Shown: positions 8,447-24,390 of the stretch, piece by piece
Layout of the letters: the number at the start of each line of letters is the position of its first letter
Position numbering within the stretch: the first letter of the stretch is position 1
DNA from: Pelargonium nanum
Lineage: Eukaryota > Streptophyta > Magnoliopsida > Geraniales > Geraniaceae
Length of the DNA stretch: 39,717 bases
Direction: 5' to 3'
NCBI GenBank assembly: GCA_036897485.1
Contig: JAYMTF010000328.1
Coordinates: forward strand, 1-39,717
The notes under the pieces: generated by a model
What the model was told of the DNA's origin: nothing
The model's database searches: none
What the model saw: the letters and a program-made list of their open reading frames with translations, nothing else
Position numbers and translations under genes: made by a program

Positions 8447-9769
8447 ATGTTTGATTATCAAGCACCACCACTACAACAACCACAGCTAAAATATCACAAC
8501 CCCACCACTTTCCGAGAGAATCTCATGGAAGAATTCTCCTACCCTCGCCACCAACACGACGGTCCGATGGAGATGGAGCTCGATCACCTCTTGCGCTTCG
8601 GTACGTCCACCAACTGTTTGATGCAATGCTCCAATGAACCAAAATGGGAACCCTCCTCCTCCGCCGCCGCCGCCGCCGACCACTTCACTTTCAACTCCCC
8701 GGAGCAACCTCCGACCACGCCGGACCTTCTCAGTCTCTTCCACATGCCCAGATTCCCAGCCTCAGCCTCAGCCTCGGCCTCCACAGATCTCCAGGGTTTT
8801 CTCGGGGACCTTCCAATGGAGGCCGACGATGGCTCCACCTTGTACGACCAGTCGTACTACTCCAACTTGCCTCCTCTGTTGTTGCACTCTCTGCCCGGTG
8901 ACGGCGTTTTGGAGCTCACCGAGACCAAGGAGATGGTCGTTGCTGGTGGTGGTGGCGGCGGAGGTGGTGGTGGTAAGAGAACAAGCAGCAAAAACAGGCT
9001 TGGCAAGATCAAACCAAACACCACGGAGCGCGAGCGAAGGACTCATTTGAATACCAAGTTCTCTGCCCTGAAAAGTTTGATCCCAAACCCCACAAAGGTA
9101 ATTAATCAATCAATCAATGACATTTTGATTTTGGGTCTGATTTATTTTGCTTTACTTATTTATGATTGGAATTTGAATCAGCCTGATAAAGCATCGATTG
9201 TGGAAGACGCCATTGGCTACATCAAGGAGCTTCTGAGGACAGTTGGGGAGCTGAAAGTACTGGTGGAGAAGAAGAAGATGAGCAAGAAGCGCAAGACGAG
9301 GGAAGAAGAAGATGATGATGTTATTGGCAACATGAATAAGGGTCATGGTAAAGGCTCTTCCTTGATGAGAAGCTCCTGGCTTCAGAGAAAATCCAAAGAC
9401 ACTGAGGTTGATGTTCGTATTGTTGACGATGAGGTGACAATCAAGCTCGTCCAGCGCAACAAAATCAATTGCTTGCTGTATGTTTCCAAGGTGCTGGACG
9501 AGCTCGAATTGGATCTGCACCATGTTGCTGGTGGCCACATTGGTGATTTCAATAGCTTCTTGTTCAATTCCAAGGTGATTGATCCTTTTTCTTTAGTTTC
9601 TTGGTTTACTAATTAATGGGTTTTGGGTTGAGCTGATTTTAGTTTCATCTGTGTGTGAATTATGGTGCAGATACATGAAGGTTCATCAGTTTATGCAAGT
9701 GCCATAGCCAACAAGGTCATTGAGGTTATGGACAGAGAGTTTGCTGCTATTCCACCAAACTACATGTAG
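8447..9769 (+). CDS. bHLH10: bHLH transcription factor, tapetal bHLH10/89/91 group (tandem copy 2)
   Basis: Three exons: 8447-9097, 9182-9574 and 9671-9769, giving 380 residues. The N-terminal half holds the family motif TPDLLSLFHMPRF and low-complexity runs (poly-Ala, an alternating Ser-Ala run, and ten Gly at about 166-175). The bHLH follows: TTERERRTHLN with the normal E-box Glu (E194), loop PNPTK at the exon 1/2 join, and DKASIVEDAIGYIKELLRTVGEL. The ACT-like C-terminus (SWLQRKSKDTEVDVRIVDDEVTIKLVQ to VIEVMDREFAAIPPNYM) is complete. Family members act in tapetum differentiation in anthers. Exon structure, splice phases and promoter block match the upstream copy, so the two arose by tandem duplication. 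Intron 1 is only 84 nt and free of stops in frame. The paralogue label (bHLH10 or bHLH89) is a best guess. Confidence 0.88.
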
Positions 9770-12700
9770 CCATTAGGAACAAGGTTATGGTGATTAATTG
9801 GTAGGTGATATCACAGATGAATATGATACTAGTACACTCAAAAATCAAAATGTAGAGAAGCATGAAGCAGGAACTTTACATATTATATCAGAGATTTTGA
9901 ATTATATGTTTAGGTTTGTTCAATGTTGTTTGTCTGGTTTGTATGTACTGTTTTTATTTTTCAGAATTCAGAAATCAGAACTGTGAAAAGGGTAGTAGTG
10001 AAGTACAAGCAGACAGAGAGGGCTTTCTTCTTTAAGAGCAACCATGTTTGTCTGCAAAACAAATAGATCAAGAGAGAAGCTCAAGTTATGTTTGGATTCA
10101 AAATTTGGTTAAAATTGGAAGAGTACTCATTTACATTATACCTTCAGTTCTGGTTCTGATTTATATTTCATTATATGGCTCAATTTAATTTAAATTTCAG
10201 TCCAATGGTTCAATTTAGTTTGTTATTGTTTGGTCCACAAAATTATTTTGAAAAATTAGTTTTCAAATTATTCGTATTTACAAAAGAACATCATAAATTC
10301 TTTTAATTATGATTGGAACCCTATGTAAAGGTGGGTTTTGATTGTGGTCGAGTAAGTTCAATTTAGGTCTAAGTATGAAGTAAGATCAATTTCGAGTCTT
10401 AACTCTTAAGTGGAATATGAGGTCGATTTTAGAGTACCTACTATTGGACATTGAAGCATGAAATTAGAATTTTTTTTGTTTGTTCCTTAAAAAAGGATTT
10501 TTTTTTGTTATTTAACCTAACCGAATTGAAAAGTTTCAAAATTGTCACCTTCGTTATAAGAAAAATGGATATTAAGTTGCATGAAAATTAATTTTAAAAA
10601 TCTACCAAAAAGAAAATTAATTTAAAAAGAGTCCAAATCCGACACTGAAAGTCTGAAACACTAAATTAGAAAATTTTATTTGCTTAATTATGAAAAAAAA
10701 TCAACTGCCAATTTAATTTGTTAATTTGTTAACCACTACTCAGTTTTGGCTATAAAATTCAACTATCAAACTAGGTGATACGACCAAGACGTTTTCAAAA
10801 TAGGACGAATTCGAAATTCAGTTAATACTTTCAAAGTAGGTACGGATCAATGCTCATCATTTTCACAATAACTTGTAACATCTTGAAATAATTCAAGATC
10901 CTTCCATCATTTTAGGGATTTTCCTATCTTCTAGACAAGATTATTTTCTACTGAGTTTAGAGTTTGAGTAGTATAAATATTTGTCATTAGTTATTTGGTG
11001 TGTTAAGTTCAAGACTATTGAGATAGTTTGATAGAAAAGAAAATAGAAAATTTCTTACGATAAATTTTGTTAAATTTATTTCATTTAGTCGATTAGTTTG
11101 CACGTAGTCCAACATCACTTAAGTATCCACTAATACCACATAAAACACCAAATGAGAGAAATTTGGCCTGAAATTTCTAAAATGGTAATTGCTTACATGA
11201 AATGTATCTTGTTTTTGTGTGAACAATATGTCACGAAATACGCAAAAATTGGATGACAAAATGAATAGTGGCTACCTTATTCTGCTCCATCTTGGTGTTT
11301 TTATTTGCTCAGTCATAGATGATTAACAGGATAATAAAACTAACTGTTGACGAAAGTTCGGCTAAGTTTCAGTTTTAAGTTCATGTGACATGCAAGAGTC
11401 AAGAGTTAAACAAGTTTAAGGACAAATAGAACACTTTAAATACACACAAGTTGCTCAAAAGAATGAAATGGTAGATAAGCAAGAATGAAGAAGGATGTTG
11501 TCACTGCATTGAAGATTTTTGTTTACCTCGATAATCATATTGATTATCCTTGAACATTTATGCTAGAAATTAGGATTGACACATGTTTGTTCTCGTCAAT
11601 AATCAGACCTTCCTTGTCTTGCATTTATACCTTGACCTATTCTCTCAACATGTGACTCAATCAAACCTGGCTAAAAGGACCACTAGTGTCCAAGAAATCA
11701 GTGACACCTTCAACCCACTCTTACCAAGGTAGTTAAGTACCTGCCCAGCAAAAGCAATAGACGAATTCAATTTTCTAAACAAAGGAAACACTGCTCAGCA
11801 AAGAGGGACAAATAATAATGGTCAGCCGGGTTTTTATGGTTGGTATCTTGGTGAAAAATAGGATGGTTCTTGTTTCATTCAAATTTCAAACCCCTCCAAA
11901 ACATAATTTGGCGATTGCTTCATTGGTGAAGTGAATACATACAGATGTAGCATTTTTGTTGATGCCTATAGGATCACTAGTTCTAATCCAAAGTATACAA
12001 TAAAAAGTGATTGCTATTTGCCCTTAAAGATATTCAAACTGACGAGGCGATTACTTCAGCTAAAGGATACTATGGCAACCACATGAATCAAGGATAGCGT
12101 GCAGGATAAACAATACCCCAAAGGCCTATACTAATCAGTGCACATGTGATAATCTTGATGAAAATGAAGACTTAATTTATAGGATGTGACAGATTTATCA
12201 TGGTATTGTTTTTACATGGAATCGTAAGAAAGATCAGTAAGTTTTGCTACTAACCATTTAATAGCACAGCTTCCTTCTTCTAAAAGCTAGCTGCATAGAG
12301 TTCAGACACCTCATGGTCATCATTTTGCACAGAGATGTATATTTTCTAGAACAAGTAATTGGATAAGCATATCATTATATATGTTTCAATTACATCCAAA
12401 TAGGCAATTCACTTGAGATCTGAGAGAGAAATGATCCAACACTAGTCAGTGTTTAATAAATCAGTTAATGGATGTTTTTGCATTCTTTCCAAGAATGTAT
12501 CCATTGATAGAACCCTATATACTTTTTTCATTCTGAAACAGTTATACCTTATACACCTATTTGATGTGAGGCACTAAAGAGACAACATGATACTTCAGTA
12601 TAGTTCCTTGCGAGGCAAATGGTATGGTTTTGTACATGGATAAGATAACAACCCAGAGTGCCTCCAATATTTAGTTTGGCCTAGAGCAAATTTTAGGATT

Positions 12701-12853
12701 TTAAAGAATTATAAATCTAAGCTATAGCAACCCAAAAGAAACATGAAAAGAAAGATGAAAAAGGTTTTAAGGAATTATACATCTATGCTATAGAAGTTAA
12801 GACATTAGAGCACCACGTCTGTATGTGTTGCCATGAAATTTATAGCTAAGAAA

Positions 12854-12961
12854 AATATATTTTTCTTTTCAAAATGGGCTAATCTACACAATAGGGAGTA
12901 TCTCTTCCTTTTTCCTCAAATCCCTCCCCACCCACCGCCAATGGGATTCGAACCCCCAACC
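12854..12961 (-). mobile_element. 5'-truncated tRNA-derived SINE, antisense, with 13-bp target duplications
   Basis: TATAGCTAAGAAA is repeated exactly at 12841-12853 and 12962-12974 and brackets a 108-bp insert. On the minus strand the insert begins just before a canonical pol III B box (GGTTCGAATCCC) and ends in an A-rich tail (TTTTGAAAAGAAAAATATATT). The A box is missing, so the copy is truncated at the 5' end. It differs in body sequence from the SINE family in the NPH3 gene. Confidence 0.75.
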
Positions 12962-13292
12962 TATAGCTAAGAAATATTGGAAATCGGAAATCCATAATAT
13001 GATGAAATCATTATTCCTTCTGGACAAATGAAAGGTCAGTAAAAAAACACCTTAGTCACTTGATCACCGTAACGAATGAAACTATACAGTACAGTAATTT
13101 TGAAGATTTCTCATTGAGCCATGTTCTAGATGGCTGCAAAAGAAATATTTAGGTTTTTGCACATTAAATAAAGGACTAAGGTTCTGATTTCAATCAACTA
13201 GAGGAAAGAAAAGACATGAGTTTCACCAGTTAATATATTTGAGATGTTGTTTGTAACTTTGTATGTATGCATATGCATCTCAAGGCCGAAAT

Positions 13293-13318
13293 GTGTGTGT
13301 GTGAGAGAGAGAGAGAGA
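13293..13318. repeat. (TG)n(AG)n microsatellite
   Basis: A short GTGTGTGTGTG run passes directly into GAGAGAGAGAGAGAG. It lies just downstream of the LYR gene stop on the minus strand, in its likely 3' UTR, and would be length-polymorphic. Confidence 0.85.
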
Positions 13319-13326
13319 TGACTTAC

Positions 13327-13599
13327 TCATTGAATATATTTGGGGATTTCACCTTTTCTTAGGAGGGATAGAGAATAATCAGCAGCATCAATGAGGTCCT
13401 CTATATTGTGTAGGGATGTTTCCTCAGCAGCCAACATGAAGATGCCACGAACCTCAGCCTTCTTAGCCAGTCTTGCTGCTAAAGTAAGCGGCAAGTTTGG
13501 GGAATTGAGGCTTCGCAGTATTTGGCGATAAAGGGAGAGAACCTTTCCTCTATTCCTTGCCAAATCCTCTGCCGTGGCCCATATAAGACCTTTAGCCAT
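13327..13599 (-). CDS. LYR-motif (complex 1 LYR) small protein, At3g19508/LYRM9-like
   Basis: The single coding exon gives 90 residues, MAKGLIWATAEDLARNRGKV to GEIPKYIQ. It has the LYR tripeptide (L23-Y24-R25 in LSLYRQILRSL) and the conserved downstream Phe (F54 in GIFML) of the complex 1 LYR fold, three helices that typically bind mitochondrial acyl carrier protein and help Fe-S or respiratory complex assembly. Length fits the family (about 80-100). The target complex is not shown by sequence. The ATG at 13599 is preceded by acceptor-like TTCAG (minus strand), and a TATA box plus splice donor appear at about 15.41-15.53 kb, so the gene probably has an untranslated first exon and a 1.8-kb 5' UTR intron. 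The stop reads TGA directly followed by GTAAGT, a strong donor. Confidence 0.85.
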   Translation of the reverse strand: MAKGLIWATAEDLARNRGKVLSLYRQILRSLNSPNLPLTLAARLAKKAEVRGIFMLAAEETSLHNIEDLIDAADYSLSLLRKGEIPKYIQ

Positions 13600-14199
13600 T
13601 TCCTAGCCCTGAACTCAATGACATTACGGAGGAGTAAGTTTACTTGACTCCTATGCATTATGATAATCATTACATGATACATATAAAATTCAGTATCCTA
13701 TTTCTAATGTAAGACTTTTGTCATGGTATACCATTTTTTTCTTGGACCATCTGCAGGTAGCAATTCTTCTCTAGAAGTTGGTGACCATTTGAAACATCAT
13801 AGTATACCAAATTTCACAAATACACAATTTGGCTTGAACAACCAACTAACCCTTGACGAGGTTCAAGTTGCCATAGATATGGCCTATGTTGCATCAAAAC
13901 TAATACGCATCACAAAGCGATTCGTAATTTTAAAAAATATATGATGTGTTACATTTAATTTTATATTAAAAATATTATATATATCTATATATATTAAATT
14001 ATATAATGGGCTCATGAACAACAAATGAAACAAAAAAAACGACAATGACAATTACACAAATGTATTTAAGGACCCCAAACCTAATACTTTCTAATATTAA
14101 CCAAAACATAGCACTACGTTAAAACAACTTTCCATCAAAACGAACCTACAGTTCATACCTATAACCTAATCCCATCCATCAATTAAAAATAGAAGCAGA

Positions 14200-14700
14200 G
14201 CTACACACTGAAGCAGAAGCGGTGGAGAAAGGGACTGACTCAGGGAGATGTTGTTGCTGCCTCCAGAGTTCAAAGATCGAGCGAGGGAGGATGAGTAGCC
14301 AGTGACTCGGTCTACGATGGAGAAGGAAAAAGAAAAAAGAGAAGGAGAAGATAAAGAGAATGAGAATGACTTACTTGATGTGCTATGTAGATTGTGAGCT
14401 GCTTGGTAGAGAAAATGGTGGCCAACAATTGGGAGAATGGAGAAGAAGTGAGTTGTGATGCAAAGATCAAAGTGCTCCGGCGTTTGGTCTCAAAAGAGAA
14501 TATGAAGGAAGGGTTTTGGTTGTTTTATTATGTTTTATAATCATTTTTATTTTCCTTTATTAAAAAAGATATTTTTTATTATTTTCTTTTCATTTTAGTT
14601 GTTCATTCGCCTGTTGCGTCTAGGGCTGGGCATCGGTCTGAAACCGGACTGAGACCGATAATTAGACAGCCCTTGGACCGACAATTAGACGGTCCGGATG
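14200..14700. repeat. Probable transposon-derived sequence inside the LYR 5' intron
   Basis: From about 14633 the text AGGGCTGGGCATCGG, followed by ACCGGACTGAGACCG and GACGGTCCGGATG, resembles the ends of hAT-like non-autonomous elements. The preceding 14200-14520 is a purine-rich GAGAAGGAGAAG segment that differs in composition from its surroundings. I could not pair terminal repeats, so the boundaries are approximate. Confidence 0.35.
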
Positions 14701-15411
14701 ATTTAGACACCTCTCCAAATTCACTCCATGACTTCTCCCAAGTCCCAACAATAAACTCAATAGAAACATCATTTCTTTGAAACCACACATCACAAGAATG
14801 CAGAGATAACAATATTAACTGTCACACAATGGAAGCTCAAAATGAGCGAGTTCAGTACAAGAAAATGGCTTTATTCCATCAAAATATTATGCACCTCAAC
14901 AATTGAAAAAATTGTTCATATAATATGTTAATTAACATTTGGCTCCTAACTAATTTTATAAAACAATAAATAATCTCAAGCCTGAAGCGTCTATATCTAA
15001 ATGTCAATATTTTAACAACAATCAATCTATATACTAAAAACATTAATTGTTTCACAAGAACAACCAACTTTTGTACTAAAATGCTCATTCATAAGTGGAC
15101 AAACACAAACACACTAGCTAATGTCAATACTAACCACACGCTGATGGCTTCACTTTACTCTTCGACCAACATTTTCTCTTAGGAATTTTATCAAACAGTT
15201 GGTCAGTGACTTCACATGTTCTCGACAATATACATATTTCTCTAAATTCATGAAAATAAAAAATCCATAGCTGAATAAAACACGCCGGAAACAAAAAAAA
15301 AAAACACCACTCCCCAACCTGAGTTCCAACAGAAATCAAAGACACCTAGAACGAATCGCAAAACGAAGATCCCAGTCGAATCAGATAATTATATTCAGAA
15401 ATCGCAATTAC

Positions 15412-15505
15412 CTGAAAAAAATCCTCGCTTTCTAGTTTCTTTCTTCCACAGCACCGTAAAGCTCTGCTCCGACTTCGAATTCAATGAACTGAACCACCGA
15501 TTTTG
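15412..15505 (-). other. Inferred untranslated first exon of the LYR gene
   Basis: On the minus strand a TATA box (TATATATA, 15525-15532) is followed at about 30 bp by a probable transcription start and then a GAAAGAAA-rich leader. The leader ends TTTTTTCAG before GTAATTG, a donor at 15411-15410. The likely acceptor is at 13610-13609, nine bases before the LYR ATG. No other minus-strand coding exon lies between, so this exon most simply belongs to the LYR gene. Confidence 0.5.
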
Positions 15506-15741
15506 TAACGTGAATTTAGGTGTGTATATATAGTAAGGGCTTAAATGGGCTTAGTTTTGGGCCTTGGCCCGAATATTTCTATTTGGTGTGGGCCTCTCCA
15601 GAGGTTGACTTTCAATCCAAGTGTCTGCTGCAACTTTACCATCATTTTAGACTTACACTCTCTCTCTCTCACTCCTCACTATCTGTATCTGTATCTCTCT
15701 CATTCTCTTCTCAGTTTTGGTTCCGCGAAATCTTGGAAGCC
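15506..15741. promoter_or_regulatory. Short bidirectional promoter between the LYR gene and CNOT11, with site II elements
   Basis: Three TGGGCY site II elements occur within 50 bp: TGGGCT (15546-15551), TGGGCC (15558-15563) and TGGGCC (15589-15594). The second is part of a near-palindrome TTGGGCCTTGGCCCGAA. Site II elements bind TCP factors and are enriched in plant promoters of mitochondrial, ribosomal and other housekeeping genes. To the left lies a minus-strand TATA box (15525-15532); to the right a CT-rich leader (15657-15715) typical of TATA-less plant promoters leads to the CNOT11 ATG. Confidence 0.6.
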
Positions 15742-22419
<6,678 letters not shown>

Positions 22420-22637
22420 GTGATTTCCCGTCCCTGCCTGCACCAAACAATCATAATCCCCACTTTGTCTTTCCATTTCACCCCTAATTTTCAGATATTA
22501 AAATTGTCATTAGTTAGTTTTGTAGGTTATATTGTGAACTTCATGGTTGAAGTGCGAATAATTCATACCCAAATCAAGTTTTCAGGTGTAGAACATTTAT
22601 AAAATGTTGTTTGATATATAGTTCGAACCAAGTTAGG

Positions 22638-22736
22638 TTTTCGACCACAATTGTTCATCATGATTGATGCATAGTGAGAAGCACTCGATTTTCGACCACA
22701 ATTGTTCATCATGATCGATGCATAGTGAGAAGCACT
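22638..22736. repeat. Tandem duplication, 51-bp unit, two copies
   Basis: A 51-bp unit beginning TTTTCGACCACAATTG starts at 22638 and again at 22689; the two copies differ at one base (GATTGATGC against GATCGATGC), and the second ends at 22736. It lies about 220 bp after the CNOT11 stop, in the likely 3' UTR or just past it. The high identity indicates a recent duplication. Confidence 0.88.
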
Positions 22737-22924
22737 GTAACAGAATTGAATTGAATGAAAATGAATGAAAATCGAGTCTTATTGAATACGAACATCAAAT
22801 AAACAATGTTGAGTATATATATAACTCTAACTGATTTATTATTTATCTTCATAAATAAAAAGGCATGGGAATAATAGATTGTTTGTCTCCATGTAATTAA
22901 AGAGAATGCTCTTAAAATCAGAGG

Positions 22925-23320
22925 CCGACAAACTTGACACGTCTCTGGCAATATACCAGAATCGTACAAGTAGTAAAGGACGGTGAAGTCCGGATATCGA
23001 TTCACAGGGACTCGATAGCTAACGCGGGAATCAAATCAGAAATAATCTACGCTAAGAAAATAAAGACAATCTTTGTGGTTCACGCCAGTGCCCCTGGTTT
23101 GTTCTATGGTTCGGTATCCATCTTGAGGGGTCCTGTTAGCTCGGGTGAGGTGTTTGTTGGTTTTTGGGTCTTTATGTTATTAGTTGCTATTTTCGCGGCT
23201 TTTAGTTCTCCTTTTGTTCTTAGTTTAGGTTATTTTGGAAGTTGCTTAGTTCGCATGTATTGATTTTCTGTTTTGGCACTAGCCTAATGAAATGAATTAT
23301 ATTCCCCGTCAAAAAAAAAA
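22925..23320 (+). mobile_element. 5'-truncated LINE tail and adjoining repeat relic
   Basis: The right part (about 23065-23320) reads like a plant LINE 3' UTR, ending GCCTAATGAAATGAAT, CCCCGTC and a ten-base A-run at 23311-23320. The left part (about 22925-23060, with AAGTAGTAAAGGACGG and ATTCACAGGGACTCGAT) looks like a different retrotransposon fragment that I cannot classify. An open frame across both (22934-23263) has no conserved motif and is not treated as a gene. No target duplication was found. Confidence 0.55.
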
Positions 23321-24390
23321 GTGCACTCTAGGGTTGATGCATGAAACTTGTCACAAGTCTCCCTACTCAATATTCACATTCCACTATATTGATAAAGTAG
23401 TGATCTACAGCTTGAAGGTGATGCACTATACTAGTATTATGTGGTTAATTAGCAAGTAAAAGTCAAGTATATATTTACTAGTATCATGTGGCTAGCAATG
23501 CAAGTAAAGGAACACTCATTCCAAACTCATTTGGCATATTTATTCAAATTGTCATGAAATACTGACCTTACCTCCTCTGACAATGAGAAGATAATCATTA
23601 TTAAATACATAAATTATTAAGATTATAACATTTTGCAAGCAACAATTTAGATAATGAAGCTAAAGATTTAGGAGATTTTGTTCCCAAGCAACGGGACTGA
23701 GAGACTACAGTAAGGTTGATAAGGAGTCTCTCACTCTATATTTGTTTCACTCTATCTATAATTTAACAAAGCAAATCTGATCCTATAGATTAATTACTAA
23801 AATTCAAAATAACTGAACCCCAACCACGTATTCCTGAAATTTCGAAGTTTTGATTTGAACGTTGTACACTCTCACTTCCATTGCTAATACTTCTCTTCCC
23901 AGTTAAACAACCATCCATAATGCAAAACTTGTTACCACAAACCTCCAATATTACTTTTCTGCCATTCCTCTGCATCTCCTTTGATCAATTTCTTTCCAAG
24001 TAAGTAATTATCAATTTCTAAGCCAACATTTCTCATTAATCATTATGTATATGTAGTTGTGAATGTGATAATCTGAACCCTAATAGTGTAATATTCTTCT
24101 ACTTTGTTCATGTACTTCAAGTTTCTATGTTGCTGATATGCATGTATATTCTCTTTTACCAAAGATTTGTAGAGTAATTGCAATTCCCAGTTATGCTAAA
24201 TTTTTCCTCCAAATTATGCTACTTTTTTCTTGAAATTATAGACCCTATTCAAGAGCTGAGCTGAGTGTGTATAGCAGGTCCAGAGACTGGTTATTTCAGT
24301 TCAGTTTTGTATCCAAAAAAACCCATCAACTGTAGGGACTATCAGCAATTAGTTCAAAATTAATTAGGCTAGCTCTCAGCCGGTAACGAA
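23321..24390. other. Spacer upstream of the NPH3 gene; no gene seen
   Basis: This AT-rich spacer contains the presumed promoter and leader of the BTB/NPH3 gene. I see no coding exon, RNA gene or clear repeat. A short upstream noncoding exon ending near 24000 (CTTTCCAAG followed by TAAGTAA) is imaginable but not supported. Confidence 0.55.

Larger units (their letters stand above)
9770..13326. other. Long AT-rich spacer; no gene seen
   Basis: I find no coding region here with codon structure or motifs. About 10860-11100 has text like a decayed long terminal repeat (TATAAATA at 10975-10982 within an otherwise T- and A-rich segment), but no paired LTR or terminal TG...CA could be placed. A SINE lies at 12854-12961 and a microsatellite near 13293-13318. 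Part of the right end should be the 3' UTR of the LYR gene on the minus strand. Confidence 0.6.

Noticed and set aside
8447..9616. A single 389-residue frame for the second bHLH gene
   Set aside because: It reads through the 84-nt intron 1 and into intron 2. The family sequence and splice sites support three exons and 380 residues.
10860..11100. Solo LTR
   Set aside because: There is TATA-like and LTR-like text, but no TG...CA ends, target duplication or second copy could be found.
12920..12961. Possible tRNA gene because of a perfect B box
   Set aside because: No A box or cloverleaf is present and the segment lies between target-site duplications with an A-rich tail, so it is a truncated SINE.
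22934..23263. A 109-residue frame before the LINE poly(A)
   Set aside because: It spans two different repeat fragments and has no conserved domain.
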